Positions 42,432-57,385 are shown, counted from the stretch's first letter. The stretch: DNA of 64,000 bases from Castor canadensis (GCF_047511655.1 NC_133401.1:18225501-18289500); one strand, 5' to 3'. Notes: a model not told the origin generated them from the letters alone. Made by a program: numbers and translations.

Positions 42432-43145
42432 CCAGCTGGTGGATGATGGAGCGCGCCTGTGATCCTGGGACTCGGGAGGCTGAGGCAGGAGGATCACTTG
42501 ACCTCCAGAGTTCAAGGCCAGCCTGGGCAAAACCCAACAGTCACCAATAGCTATTTAGAGCACCTTATGAGCCAAGCACTAGTAGCTCACACCTGTAATC
42601 TTAGCTACTTGGGGGGCTGAGATGAGGAGGATTGAGGTTTGAGGACAGCCTAGGCAAATAGTTTGCAAGACATCTCTGAAATAATCAGAGCAAAATGGAC
42701 TCTCAAAGGATAGAGTGTCTGCTGTGCAAGTGTGAAGTCCTGAGTTCAAACCCCAGTCCCTCCAAACAAAACAAAAGAAAGCACTAGCTGGGCTCTGGGA
42801 GCTCACACCTGTAATCCTAGCTACTCAGGAGACAGAGATCAGGAGGATAACGGTTCAAAGCCAGCCCGGGATAATAGTTTGTAAGACCCTATCTTGAAAA
42901 AACCCATCACAAAAAAGGGCTGGTGGAGTGGCTCATGGTGTAGGATCAGAGTACAAACCCCAGCACCACAGAACAAAAACAACAAAAAACCACACAAAAA
43001 CCCATTATTATTATTATTATTAGCTGGGCATGGTGGTGCACACTTGCAATCCCAGCACTCAGGAAGCCATAGGAGCATCAAGACTTTGAGGTACCCCGGA
43101 CTCCATAGCATGACTCTCTTCTCAAAACCAAGCCAAATCAAACCA
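42432..43145 (+). repeat. Four SINEs in series
   Basis: B1-like at 42433-42540, dimers at 42567-42780 and 42788-42985, B1-like at 43021-43140. A (TAT)n run at 43003-43021 marks the third tail. Confidence 0.8.
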
Positions 43146-43450
43146 AACCAAACAAATAACCACCATCACCACCAAACCCCCCAAGCAAACCAACAAAATG
43201 CTAGTGTCATTTCCATTTTGACTGAGGTACCAACCAAGGCAAGTTTCTGGAACAAAGGACCTGGCATTTTAATTTTGATAGCTGAGTCTAGTTGGCTCCA
43301 ATCTGTGCTGATTGTCACAGACCTGCCAGAGTGCCCGCTTCTCCGCACCGAGGCCAACGTGTGTTAGCAGCCTCTTCCATCTTTGCCACTTTGATTTTTG
43401 GATCAAAAATGATCATAGAAGGTTATCATTCATCGAGTATTTCTTTCTTT
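43146..43450 (+). other. CRX intron 1, unique part
   Basis: No identification. Open frames on both strands are short and lack splice or domain support. Confidence 0.35.
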
Positions 43451-43454
43451 TTTC

Positions 43455-43770
43455 TTTTTTGCAGTGCTGGGGCTGGAACCCAAGGGTTGTTTCTCTACCG
43501 CTGAGCCACGCTCCACCCTGTTTTTTTTTGGTGGTACTGGGATTTGAACTCAGGTCCTTTCCATTCCAAAGCAGGCTCACTACCACTTAAGCCACACCCC
43601 AACTCTTTTTGCTTTGGTTATTTTTCCTGTGTTCCTGGGATGACAGCGCTTATTTGTTGAGATGGGGACTTGAGAACCTTTTTCCCAGGCTGGCCTCTAA
43701 CCTCAATTCTATACATCTCAGTTTCCCACACAGCTGGGATTACAGGTGTGAGCTGTGGTGCCTGGCTTCT
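43455..43770 (-). repeat. ID SINE and dimeric SINE
   Basis: Older-type ID at 43455-43520 and a dimer at 43524-43770, both reversed. Confidence 0.75.
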
Positions 43771-44155
43771 TATTTTAATTTGGTCTTCCATTAGTAACCA
43801 GCCATTCCCAGTTTGGGACTGCTTTGGATTTTTTTGCACTGAAAGTCCCAAATCTCAAGACACTCCTCTGTCCCGGAGCAATCTAGAATTATTGGTCATC
43901 TTTGTTCTCCATTTATTCACAAGGCTGTGGTCACCAAAGGAAAAATTTTTGGAGAAGGGGTGCCTAGCAGGATCAAATTTTTGGAAGACTGGAGCAGGAA
44001 TAAGAACTTCCGGTTATGAGTTCATGATGGCGTCAGATCTCGGCCTCCCACACTCTCAGTGAAACTCAGACAGCTTTATGCATTGCACAGATGAGGATGG
44101 TGAGGCTCAGGGAGGTGAGATAAATGGCCAAGGTCACATTTCAAAGGAGAGATCC

Positions 44156-44300
44156 TACGCCTGGTGTGGTTGTACACACCTGTAATCCCAGCACTTGGGG
44201 GACTGAGGCAGGAAGGTCATGAGTTCCAGGTCAGCCTAGGTTATGTAGTGAGACCCTGTCTCAAAAACCAAAACTGAAACTCAAACCAAACCAAAAACCC
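44156..44300 (+). repeat. B1-like SINE just before CRX exon 2
   Basis: GCCTGGTGTGGTTGTACACACC to GACCCTGTCTC and an A/C-rich tail, 70 bases upstream of the coding exon. Confidence 0.8.
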
Positions 44301-44350
44301 AAATAAGAGACCTGTTGTCACCATGCAACAAACAGCTGGTGACTGTGTGA

Positions 44351-47291
<2,941 letters not shown>

Positions 47292-47820
47292 AAGTGACTC
47301 TCCCTCAATCTGTCCAACCTCCTCGGTACCCTGTCTCATCTCAGTCTGTCTCCTCACAACTCAGATGCTGGGACAGCAGGCCTGGGAGAGTGAAAGGAAG
47401 TAGCGATCCCACCAAAGACTGTGGCCACTTTGGCTTCAGGTGCAGCTTAGCTCTACAATCCACCCCTTTCTCTCTCCTCCCCTGGAGCAGAGCATCATGT
47501 CTCAGGAATTCTCCTGGGCCTGTCACCATCTCTTAGGATTGTGACTGGCATATTAGATGCTTAGTCCTAGACTTCAGAAACTGGTGCTGAGAATTTGCCC
47601 CTAGGAGAAAGCAAACCAATATTGGTGTTGACCTGAGGATAATGTTTAAGTCACTTGCCTTGAGCTAACAAGGAGGGAGGCTCCATTCCTTCATTCTCCA
47701 TGTGGATGCTTTTGTAGCATATGGCTAGGATCCTTCTAGAAATTCCAAAGAACCTCTCTTTCTAGAGGTTCCATTAGGAAATCTTAGGCCAATTATACAG
47801 TTACATTAGAAAAGTAACAT
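47292..47820 (+). other. CRX: CRX 3'UTR, proximal part
   Basis: Unique DNA after the stop. No canonical AATAAA before the first SINE; the human 3'UTR is long, so the message probably runs on past 47820. An AATAAA near 47938 lies inside a SINE and is not claimed. Confidence 0.5.
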
Positions 47821-48150
47821 GGAATCAGGTGTGGTGGCACATACCTGTAATCCCAGCTACTCTGGAGATGGAGATCTGGAGGACTGAGGTTCCACGCCAG
47901 CCTGGGGAAAAAAGCTAAGGAGATCTTATTTCAACCAATAAAGATCTCGTGTGGTAGCTTGTGCCTGTCATCCCAGCTACATGGGAGGCATAGGTGGGAG
48001 GACCCTAATCCAAGTTTGGCTTTCTGGGCAAAAACTTGAGACTCTACATAAAAAATAACTAAAGCAAAAGGGGTTGGGGACCAGGCCTAGTAAGCATCAG
48101 GTTCTGAGTTCAAACCTCAGTATCACCAAAAAAAAAAAAAATAAGTAAGA
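47821..48150 (+). repeat. Two SINEs
   Basis: Left half at 47822-47935, then a dimer at 47945-48142 with an A15 tail. Confidence 0.75.
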
Positions 48151-48389
48151 AATGAAAAAAGAAGTAACTTGGAATTTTTACACACCTCACAAATGTCATG
48201 CTTACATGGTAGGTTTAGAGGATTGTTTGATACACATTAATATATGTGATATCTATCTATCTATAATTATTTCTTCTTAGTTTCTTTTTAAAGGCATTTG
48301 GTCATTCCTTGACTCATCATCACTTTGGGAATGGGGGTATATTTGATGGAGGAATGGAAGATAGGTTTCTTGTTTGATCTGTATTTTTT

Positions 48390-48692
48390 TTTCCTTTTGT
48401 TTCAGGAGGCTCAGGCTGGGCTCCAGCTCTCTATTCTCCTGCCTCAGCCTCCTAAGTGCTTGGATTACAGGCATGCACCACCGTGACCAGCTTTACTTTA
48501 ATTTTTCTTTTGTGGTACTAGGGTTTGAACTCAGGGCCTACACCTTGAGTCACTCCACCAGCCTTTTTTTGTGATGGTTTTGTTTTTGAGATAGGATCTC
48601 TTGAACTATTTCCCTGGGCTGGCTTCAAACTGCAATCCTCCTGATCTCTGCCTCCTGAGTAGCTAGTATTACAGGCATGAGCCACCAGAACT
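48390..48692 (-). repeat. B1-like and dimeric SINE
   Basis: Reversed B1-like fragment at 48405-48490 and dimer at 48505-48690. Confidence 0.8.
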
Positions 48693-50178
48693 GGGCACTT
48701 TGGGATTTTTCTAAAGGGATTTTTCACCCAAACATTGGTGGAATTGGGGTAATTACATGGGTGGCCCCAACCATAGCTGTGGTCATTTCTTAATGACAAG
48801 AGCCAGGCAGACTCACCTGTAAATACAGGGTGTAAATGCATTTCCTCTATTTTGAGGACACCTCTCTTCTCTTAGGTTATTTTCAGTTTTGACTGTGGTA
48901 CGGGAAAATTGAGCTTAGAAGTTTTGTGCTCTGGTCCCTGCTGCCTTAAAGGTGAGGTCTCTTTTTAGTTTTGGATGAGGGAGGCAGGAGCCAAGCACCC
49001 TTCAAAGAGTGGGTCTTGCAAGGCAAGATGGGGAAGAAGTGGGGCAGGAAGGTAGTGGTTGATAGATGGTTAACAACCAGATCTCTGGGGAAGTGGAAAA
49101 GCTCCATTTGCAGCGCCTGTCAATTTTGGTGGTGTAAATACTTCCATCATGGTTGATTTCAAGCTATCTTCCTGAGGTCACTGAACTTGAAACTGGGCAG
49201 AGATGTGCGCACACTGTATGCTCATGAGACTTTGAGTCCCCCAAGGTCAGGAGGGAAGAGAGGCTGGGAGGAATCAGGTCACTTTTCTGACTCCTGGCCA
49301 GGAGAGATGCATTCAGCCTGGGTCCCTCCCCCCAGGATCCTCAGAAAGGTTTTAGTTAACATGCAATTGGTCCAGCTCTCATGGACTTGAGTCATGTTGG
49401 GCTCTGAGACATGAAACCTAGGAGTGACTGAGTCCAGTGTGGGACACAAAGTGTGACAGGAAGAAAATAGGTGTTGGGGTTAAGGCTGGGGGAATCCAGA
49501 CAAAACACACAGGGCAAGGACAGGGAAAAGACAGCCTTGGGTCCTGAGTCTGCAAAAGTGGGGACCAAAATCCAGTGTTAGTTTCTCATTCTGCAGACAT
49601 TTCCTGGCTGTGCTAGAGGCTGGGGACTCTGGCAGGAATGAATGGAGTTCCCCACTCATTGGTGACATCGTATCTTTCGAAAAATATTCAAAGCAAGCTT
49701 GATGTTGAGATTGGGAAGTCCTTGAAGGATGGATGGAATGTTCTAGAGGCTCAGGGCTTCCAGGCACAGGTCCACAGGTCTTACTTCAAGAGACCCTGAT
49801 GCTGGAGTCATGCAGACGTCTGTAAGGGATGGACAGAATGAAGAGCTGGATCTCCATTGTAATGTTCCAAGTTCCATTTCCTGGGCCAGTTGAGGTCCCC
49901 ATGGGGGGATGGCAGACTTCCTACTTGCTAAAGCCACAAGGCTGGGTGACAACACAAATGAGGACGGAAGGAAGAGGACAGGACTTCGCTCGTTAGGTGT
50001 CATCTTCTGTGTCCTCTCCTTTCCCACTCACAGACATTCTAATTCCCCCTTCCCTTGTCATCCACATGTTAAAATCAATTAAAAATCATTTAAAGTCTGG
50101 ATCACTGTTTTGTTTTTCATTTTTTTTCCCTGGAGGAACAGACCGGGTGAGAGATCAAGGGGACCCTGGGGTGTGGAT
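48693..50178. other. Unique stretch, about 1.5 kb, no gene seen
   Basis: The longest SINE-free part of the CRX-TPRX2 interval. No exon, homeobox or RNA gene recognised; short frames at 49480-50027 (-) have no domain. The distal CRX 3'UTR could extend into it. Confidence 0.5.
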
Positions 50179-50188
50179 CCATCCTGTC

Positions 50189-50278
50189 TCTCCCATCCAA
50201 GTACTAACCAGGCCCGACCCTGCTTAGCTTCCGAGATCAGACGAGATCGGGCGTGTGAAGGGTGGTATGGCTGTAGAC
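50189..50278 (-). pseudogene. 5S rRNA retropseudogene, 3' truncated, tailless
   Basis: On - it reads GTCTACAGCCATACCACCC.. through ..CTTGGATGGGAGA, about the first 90 of 121 bases of 5S rRNA with few changes; the last 30 are missing. CCATCCTGTCTCTC lies at 50179-50192 and again at 50278-50291, a target duplication hugging the fragment. No poly(A) tail. Confidence 0.92.
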
Positions 50279-50454
50279 CATCCTGTCTCTCAATAGCTTT
50301 TCTCTATGTCTTTCTGAAGCCACTTAAGATGGAATGTGGACTCCAGGACCAAACAGATAGCTTCTGCCCCCTGTGTTGCCTTACCAGGTGTCCCAGTGTC
50401 CCTCTCTACCTGGGAGCTGATAAAATGCTCCCTGCCTAACTGGCTGATGTGGGG

Positions 50455-50575
50455 ATTAAAGGAGAACTTGTGTGCTGAGCGCTTGCCTGGCATGCACAAG
50501 GTCCTGGGCTCATCCCCAGCGCCAAGCAGAAAACGGCAAAAAAAAAAAAAAAAAAAAAAGAAAAGAAAAGGAACA
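50455..50575 (+). repeat. ID SINE, older type, A20 tail
   Basis: GAGCGCTTGCCTGGCATGCAC to GGGCTCATCCCCAGCGCC. Confidence 0.7.
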
Positions 50576-50694
50576 GTGTTTGTCCAGCAGTTAGAGCCAC
50601 AGTAGCTCTTGGAAAGTTGACTTCGTTAGCCACCAACCTTCTACACCTCATGTCTCCCACTTCCTTTCCATCTTCTCCCTGGATCCTCTCTCAT

Positions 50695-50965
50695 TTCCCT
50701 CCCTCCCTCCCTCCTTTTCCACTTTCTCCTTTTCCTTCTTCCTCTTTCTCTCCTCCTTCTTTTTTTTGCTTTCACTCTCTTTTTTTTATGGTGCTGGGGC
50801 TTGAACTTAGGACCTACACCTGAGTCACTCCACCAGCCCTTTCTTTGTGATGGTTTTTTTTTGAGATAGGGTCTTATGAACTATTCTCCCGGGCTGGCTT
50901 TGAACTGAGATCTCTGCCTCCTGAGTAGCTAGGATTACAGGCATGAGCCACTAGTGCCTGGCTCG
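50695..50965 (-). repeat. Pyrimidine-rich DNA and a dimeric SINE
   Basis: C/T-rich simple sequence at 50695-50782, then a reversed dimer at 50783-50962. Confidence 0.8.
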
Positions 50966-50967
50966 CC

Positions 50968-51025
<58 letters not shown>

Positions 51026-51125
51026 CTGTCTCTCTCTCTTTCTTTCTTTCTCTCTTTCTCTCTCTCCCTCTCTCCCTCCCTCCCTCCCTCCGTTCCTCTC
51101 TTTCTCTCTATCCCTCCCTTCCTTC
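50968..51125 (+). repeat. (CTTT)n and C/T-rich microsatellite
   Basis: About 14 CTTT units (50968-51024), then CTCT/CCCT variants. Confidence 0.95.
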
Positions 51126-51265
51126 ATAGTTGCACAGGAGAGGATATATTGTGACATTTACATATGTGCTTACAATGTATATTAGATTCACTCCTCCGTT
51201 ATTCTCCCTCACTCCTTCTTAGAACAATTTCAACAGGTTTCATTGTTCTATTTTCCTACACAAAT
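51126..51265 (-). repeat. L1 3'UTR fragment
   Basis: ATAGTTGCACAGGAGAGG.. TTAGAACAATTTCAACAGG matches the 3'UTR style of the L1 at 28.9-29.4 kb. Confidence 0.55.
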
Positions 51266-51434
51266 ACAAATAGCTAGGATTATAGGCATGAGACACCGGC
51301 GCTTGACAGTCCTTCATTTTTTAAAGTGTGTATTGATGGTTCAAGGGAGTTTCACCTTGGTTATTTCAGACATGAAAATATCGTGCTTTAATCAGAACTC
51401 TCTTTCATTCCCCCGCTTCCTTCCTTCTGCTTAT

Positions 51435-51500
51435 ATTGAATCCTGGGCCTCATGAATGCTAGGCAAGTGCTGTATCACTGAGACCCCCGCCCCCAGCCTT
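51435..51500 (-). repeat. ID SINE fragment
   Basis: TTGAATCCTGGGCCTCATGAATGC to TATCACTGAGACC. Confidence 0.5.
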
Positions 51501-52040
51501 CACCTCTTCCTGATCTCTTTTCTTTTTTCCCCCAGGTTCCTCTCTTTTTGCTCACTTTCATAATTTTCCTTCTTTTCCTCTCTCTATTCTTTGTTTCTGG
51601 CTTTCTCCAGTTCTAAGTCCTGTTTCTCAGCTTGGTTGTTCCCAGTTGCTGGATCCCAGTGTAAGAATTTTAAGGACACAAGACTGATGGGGTTACACTG
51701 ACCTGCTGTCTGAGCCTGGCTGATCATCTGAAATTGTGTGATACATTTCTCTCAGCCTCAGTTTCTCCACCTGCTAGGTGGTAAAATCTGTGAAGACCTA
51801 ACCTCAAGAGAAAGAGATGAAGTTATTGCACTGCACTATTTGGTACCAAAAAGGTACATGGTAAGAGCTCAGCAAATGCTTAATTATTTAAGTAATTTTT
51901 GTGGTAAAATATGAACACTATAACATAAGTCATTTTTTTCCATTTTAAAGTACATAATTCAGTGATATTAAGTCTATTCATGCAAGAAATCAAACATAAT
52001 ATTCAACATATGTTATTTGATTTAGGAGAAATATTCAGAA
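51501..52040. other. Unique stretch with an old L1-like fragment
   Basis: 51900-51990 (TGTGGTAAAATATGAACAC.. CAGTGATATTAAG) resembles ancient L1M 3' ends. No gene seen. Confidence 0.45.
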
Positions 52041-52041
52041 T

Positions 52042-52695
52042 TGGGCTGGCAGAGTGGCTCAAGTAGCAGAGCGCCTGCCTAGCAAGCACGAGGCCCTGAG
52101 CTCAAACCCCTGTACTGGGCTTGGTGTTGGTGGCTCATCTCTGTAATCCTAGCCACATGGGAGGCTGATGTCAGGAGGAATCAGTTCGAGGTCAGCCTAG
52201 GCAAATAGTTCTTGAGACCCTATCTCCAGAATAACCAGAGCAAAATGGACTGGAGGTGTGTGGGTCAAGCAATAGAGTGCCTACTTTGTACATGTAAAGA
52301 CCTGAGTTCAAACACCAGACCCACCAGAAAAACAAACAATAAAAAACTCAGTGCTGCCAATAAATAAGTTTTTTTTCCATTACTGGGGCTTGAACTTAGG
52401 GCCTTCACCTTGAGCCACTCCACCAGTCCTATTTTTGTGAAGGGTTTTTCAAAATAGGATCTCACAAACTATTTACCTGGGCTGGCTTTGAACTGTCACC
52501 TCCTGATTTCTGCCTCCTGAGTAGCTAGGATTATAGGCGTGAGTCACTGGTGCCTGGTTGTTTTTTGTTTTTTTAAAGTAGCAGACATATTCAGAATTGG
52601 GCTGGCAGAGTGGCTCAAGTGGCAGAGCACCTGCCTAGCAAGCTCAAAGCCCTGAGTTCAAACCCCAGTACCACAAAAAAGAAAGAAAGAAAATG
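52042..52695. repeat. Four SINEs
   Basis: ID half (+) 52043-52115; dimer (+) 52118-52335; dimer (-) 52370-52558; ID half (+) 52592-52695. The first and last share the flank ATATTCAGAATTGGGCTGGC, suggesting duplication of this piece. Confidence 0.75.
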
Positions 52696-52709
52696 GGACA
52701 AATTTTTAG

Positions 52710-53005
52710 CCTACAGAATGACATGGATGACTATCCCAATACAAGTGAAAGAAACCAGACATGAAGCACACAAACTGCATAATCCCACACTCATGAAGTT
52801 CTAGAGAAGATGAAGCTTTCTAGGGCAGAAAGCAGGAGGTTACCAGGAGCTGAGGAGTAGTGGATGGGAGTTACTGCAAGGTTGCCTCTGCGTGGGACGA
52901 GGGTAGAAAAGCTCTCTGTCTTGATCCTGATGATAGCTCCATGACTATACAATTGCACAAATTCATCAAACTGTACCCTAAAACCTGGATGAGTTTTATA
53001 GGCTA
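52710..53005 (+). repeat. Ancient L1 3'UTR fragment
   Basis: GAAAGAAACCAGACATGAAGC.., AAGTTCTAGAGAAG.., CATGACTATACAATTGCAC.. and ..CATCAAACTGTACCC follow the order of old L1M 3' ends. Confidence 0.6.
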
Positions 53006-53114
53006 GGAATGATATACTCCTTAAGTTGGATGGAAAAAAACGGACAGGAACAGGTACTACTTGTTAATACGTGAGGCGGGCCTAACTTGTTCACTTACTT
53101 CTGTATGTGTATTT

Positions 53115-53310
53115 TTTTTTTGAGATAGTGTCTCAAACTCATGACTCTTCTTCCTCTGCCTCCTGAGTGCTGGGATTATAGATGTGCAATGCCATGCTTG
53201 GCTTGCCTCCATGTTTTTTTTTTTTGGCAGTACTGGGATTTGAACTCAGGGGCTCACACTTGCTAGGCAGGCCCTCTATAGCTTGACTACTCCTCCAGCC
53301 CTTTTTTGTG
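53115..53310 (-). repeat. B1-like SINE and ID half
   Basis: Reversed B1-like at 53118-53205, ID half at 53213-53308 with T tail. Confidence 0.7.
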
Positions 53311-53429
53311 TTGGATATTTTCTTTTTGCCTCCATGTTTTCATCTTTTACTCCAGTCTCTTCTCCATTTCTTCCTTCGTAGGTCTTTCTGGATGTAATTT
53401 TCTTCTCCCCTTGCTCCACTGTGCCCCTC

Positions 53430-53595
53430 CTGTCTCTGGACAGTCCCCCCCACCCCACTCTCACCCACCCAAAGCTGTTGCCTCTGTCCCTGGACAGGAC
53501 TAATTTAGCAAATGCTCCAATCCTCTTAGGACAACAGGCCAGCCTCAGCAGAATGGCAGGGGAATTAGTGGGGATTAAGTTCACACTGGGACCCA
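53430..53595 (-). repeat. Locus-repeated unit, copy D (inverted)
   Basis: Reversed core at 53510-53529. On -, the flank reads CTTAATCCCCACTAATTCCCC, with TAATCC and CTAATT sites, close to copy B. The CTCF-like part is decayed. Confidence 0.68.
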
Positions 53596-53699
53596 TAGGG
53601 GAGGGGACTCCCAGGAGACAGCTGCTTTAACTGGCCGCCTCCCCTCCCCCAGCCCCACGCGACATTCAGTTGATGGTGGGGGAGGGAAGGGGGACACAG

Positions 53700-54060
53700 C
53701 ATAATTACATAGCTCAAGTAATGGCTTGTATGCGGGAAGTCCTGGGTTCAATCCTCAGTCAAGAAAATGAGTGTAAGAACAACAATAAAACATAAAATAA
53801 AAAATAAATATAAATATAATGTAATATATCTAGGGCACCCCAGCCCCGGATAGGTGATTTTAAAAAACATACTGAGAGTTGGGGGCAGGCTCACCTTGCA
53901 GAGCAGGTGAGATGCCCTGAGTTCAATCCCTACTGCTGCAAAACAAAACAAAACAAAACAAAATCAAACCAAACCAAAAAGGCAAAAAAAGAAAAAGAAA
54001 AAGAAAAACAAAAATAACAACAAACCAACCAAATCAAATAAAAAACACATATTTACATTA
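53700..54060 (+). repeat. ID SINE remnants with A-rich tails
   Basis: Worn ID 3' ends at 53705-53762 and 53882-53945, each followed by long A-rich tails (to 53820 and 54055). Confidence 0.55.
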
Positions 54061-54335
54061 GGAAGCTGGACACCTTGGGGCAGGAGGGCAGATTCAGGAG
54101 GGGAGAGGTAGAGACAGAACTCACAGAACTCACGTGGAATGAAGGGACGGGGCCCAGGAACTGGGCATCCGGGGTCAAGGGGTGGGGTGGGGGTGGTGAG
54201 AGTGCAGTGGCCTACAGGTGGGGATGCAGCCAGCTGGGACTCTGGCTAATAAATGCAGGTCACTTACAAAAGTGCCTGGCATCTTACAGTTTTTACTTAC
54301 TCCTTTTTCTCCCCCCTCCACTCCCCCTCCCTCTC

Positions 54336-54537
54336 TCTCTCTCTTTTTTTGTGGTACTGGCATTTGAACTCAAGGTCTACATCTTGAGCCACTCCACCAG
54401 CCCTTTTTTTTTGTGTTGGGTTTTTTGAGATAGGGTCTTGAGAACTATTTGCTTGGGCTGGCTTCGAACCGAGACCTTCCTGACCTCTGCCTCCTGAGTG
54501 GCTAGGATTACAGGTGTGAGCCACTAGCACCGGCTTG
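54336..54537 (-). repeat. Dimeric SINE
   Basis: Reversed, beside a (CT)n run; ends GTGTGAGCCACTAGCACCGG. Confidence 0.85.
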
Positions 54538-55150
54538 CTGCTTCTTTTGGTCCCTGACCATGCCACACTATGGAACAGAGGCAGAGGCCAGAGTGGGGGC
54601 AGGGCAGGGGTGGGAGGGCGAGGGTTGCAGTCTCCAACCTTGGTTCTCAGAAAAGCCAGCATCACCTTCCAGCTCATTAGCGATACTGGTTTTCAGGCTC
54701 TACCCGGCCTCCTGAGTCAGGAGCTGCAGGGGTGAGGCCTGAGAGGCTAGGTTTTAACAAGCCCTCCAGGTGATTCTGCTGTGTACTAAACCTTGAATAC
54801 CACTGTCCTGGCCAGAGTGAGGTTGTAAGGAGGTAAATCTCTATCTCTCCAGGGTGGGTACTAGGCAGGGCCTCCTGTGACATTGCCCTGAGGAGAAACT
54901 CCTGAGAAGTTGTCTGAGAAAAGATGTCTGAGTGCTCCCAGGAGCCTTGTGGGACAAACTTTCAGATAATCCCATCATGTAGGTGGGGAAACTGAGCCCA
55001 GAGGAAAGGAGAGCCAGGCCTTTGCCCAAGGTCAGACAGCTGGTACTGATAAGAACTTCCAGGGGGGTCTCAGCTGCCTTTAGATGTTTTGGGAGAATGC
55101 TAGAAATAACCCCCGACAGGCAGTTGGATGTAAATAATTTCATAAAACAC
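54538..55150. other. Unique stretch, no gene seen
   Basis: No domain in short frames on either strand. Confidence 0.4.
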
Positions 55151-55154
55151 AGAT

Positions 55155-55935
55155 AGGGTCAGGTGCTAGTGGCTCATGCCTGTAATCCTAGCTACTCAGG
55201 AGACAGAGATCAGGAGGGTTACCATTCAAAGCCAGCTCTGGCAAATAGTTCGTAAGATCCAATCTCAAAAAAACCCTTCACAAAAAAGGGTGGTGGAGTG
55301 GCTCAAGGTGTGGACCCTGAGTTCAAGCCCCAGTACTGCAAAAACAAAGAACACAAAACAAAAAAACCACAAATAGGCGAAGTCAACCTTTGGTTTTGTG
55401 GCCAATAATTGCCTCTGAATACAGAGAGAAACAGGCACACTGTCCAAGTCACAGATGACACCAGCATTTGAATGAAATTCTACTTCATTCCAGAATTGAA
55501 CTTCATTCAAATCCCTCCCATCCTTGGTGGGCATGTGGCTCACACCTGTAATCACAGTAGTCAGAAGGCTGAGGCAGGAGGATGGTGAGTTCCAGGTCAG
55601 CTTTGGCTATATAGCGAGACACTGTCTCAAACAAAACAAAAGAAATCAAAATTTCGCCATCCTGCCTGGTATGAGTGCTTTTGTCCTTACACAGGTGGCT
55701 GTGACACCACACCACCTGCTCACCTTCTGGGTAAGGTAATCAGAGTGATCCCCATTTCCTGTTAGCATTCCACACAGAGTAAAGCCACTTAAAAAAAAGT
55801 TCTAAGCCAGGTGCAGTTGCACATGCCTGTAGTCCCAGTTACTCAGGAGGCTGAGGCAGGAGGTATTACCTCAGCCTAGGAGTTTGAGGGAATCCTGGGC
55901 AACACAGTGAGACCCCATCTCTTTACAAACAAATA
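55155..55935 (+). repeat. Dimeric SINE and two B1-like SINEs
   Basis: Dimer at 55157-55365, B1-like at 55525-55640, B1-like (Alu-like, GCCAGGTGCAGTTGCACATGCC) at 55805-55940. Gaps are unique. Confidence 0.75.
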
Positions 55936-55944
55936 AGCAAGCAA

Positions 55945-56140
55945 AAAATGGTCATAAAACATACGGAATGTAAAATTTGCCATCTTAACCATTTTGAAGT
56001 ACAACGTTGAGTGGTATGAAATAATTCGCACAGTTATATAACCACCACCACCGTCCATCTCTGGAATTTTCTCATCACCTCAAACTGAAACTCTATGCCC
56101 ATTAAACTCCCAGTAACCTCCCAGTAACATCTATACTACT
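55945..56140 (+). repeat. Ancient L1 3'UTR fragment
   Basis: TGTAAAATTTGCCATCTTAACC.. ACCACCACCGTCCATCTCTGG.. AACTGAAACTCTATGCCCATTAAA is the familiar end of old L1M elements. Confidence 0.7.
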
Positions 56141-56142
56141 TC

Positions 56143-56335
56143 CTTTTTTTTTTTTTTGTTGTGGTACTGGGGTTTGAACTCAGGGCCACTCCACATTTTT
56201 GTGAAGGTTTTTTTTTTTTCCCCAAGATAGGGTCTTGCAACCTGTTTGTCCAGGTTGGCTTTGAATCTCAATCCTCCTGATCTCTGCTTCCTGAGTAGCT
56301 AGGATTACAGGTGTGAGCCTCTGGTGCCTGACTGC
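56143..56335 (-). repeat. Dimeric SINE, ID half shortened
   Basis: Reversed; T15 tail, GGTACTGGGGTTTGAACTC then left half to GTGTGAGCCTCTGG. Confidence 0.8.
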
Positions 56336-56459
56336 TGACAATTTCTTAAAATAAAACATTGATGAGGTTGGTGAAATCAATTAACTCTTTTCAGAAAAGA
56401 TTTCTCTGTAGCTTGGGATGCTGTTTGACAGCGTTTTGTGCACAAGAACTCATTTAAAA

Positions 56460-56718
56460 CTGGGCTCAACAGAGTGGTTCGAGTGGTAGAGCACCTGCCT
56501 AGCAAGCGTGATGCCCTAAGTTCAAATCTTAGTACTGCCAAAGCAAAGAAGCAGACGAAAAATCCTGGACTTAGTCCCCTGAAACTCTGCTGTTACAGTC
56601 ATTTCACCAACTTCTTTCCTCCGACTCATCTTTTTACTTGTTTGGCAGAGCTGGGGATTGAACCCAGGGCTTTGTGCATGCTAGGCAAGCACTCTACTAC
56701 TGAGCCACATCCCCATTT
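56460..56718. repeat. ID half (+) and ID SINE (-)
   Basis: Forward at 56462-56550; reversed older type at 56640-56716 (GAGCTGGGGATTGAACCCAGG). Confidence 0.75.
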
Positions 56719-57007
56719 TCTTGGTTCTCCCCTTCAGGTTTGATCATGAGGCTGCAGCAACGCAGCCCATTCCAGGCTCACTCTCAGTTCTAGCTCTCTT
56801 ACTAACTGCTGCATCCTGCTCCTTCCTCCTTTGGTGCCTTGATGACCCCAGTGTCGTCCAGGTGGGTTGCAGTAGACTTCTCCTAGACCATTAATGTTGC
56901 ACTTTTGGCGCCCGACAAATCACTGGTGTTATGACATTTTGAACCATGAACCCTTTCTGGAAGGCTTTCAATTCAGTCTACCCAGGTATGTCAGAGTGAT
57001 TATTTTC

Positions 57008-57385
57008 TTTCTTTGGTGGCACTGGGGTGTGATCTCAGAGCCTCACCCTTGCCAGGCAGGTGCTCTACCACTTCAGCCACTACACCAGCCCAATTTTGTG
57101 TTGGGTTTTTTGAGATAGTGTCATGAAAACTATTTGCCCAGGTTGGCTTCAAACTGAGATCCTCCTAATCTCTGCCTCCTAAATAGCTAGGATTACAGGC
57201 GTGAGCCACCGGTGCTGGCTTGGAGTGATTACTTTCTGTGGCAGCTACAGCCTTAGGAAAGGTTTGGTTTAGTTGAGACAGGGTCTCACTGTGTAGCCTG
57301 GGCTGGCTTGGAACTCATGATCCTCCTGCTTTAGCCTCCTGAGTGCTGGGATTACAGGCATGTATCACCACATCTGTCATAAAAG
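57008..57385 (-). repeat. Dimeric SINE and B1-like SINE
   Basis: Dimer at 57012-57222, B1-like at 57265-57375, both reversed. Confidence 0.8.

Noticed and set aside
43146-43450. Possible exon in CRX intron 1
   Set aside because: Frames on both strands are short, boundaries lack consistent splice sites, and no family is recognised.
50189-50278. Functional 5S rRNA gene
   Set aside because: The last 30 bases and part of the internal promoter are missing, and it has retroposition-type flanks.
50968-51125. CRISPR-like or other array
   Set aside because: It is a plain CTTT microsatellite with no spacers, in vertebrate DNA.
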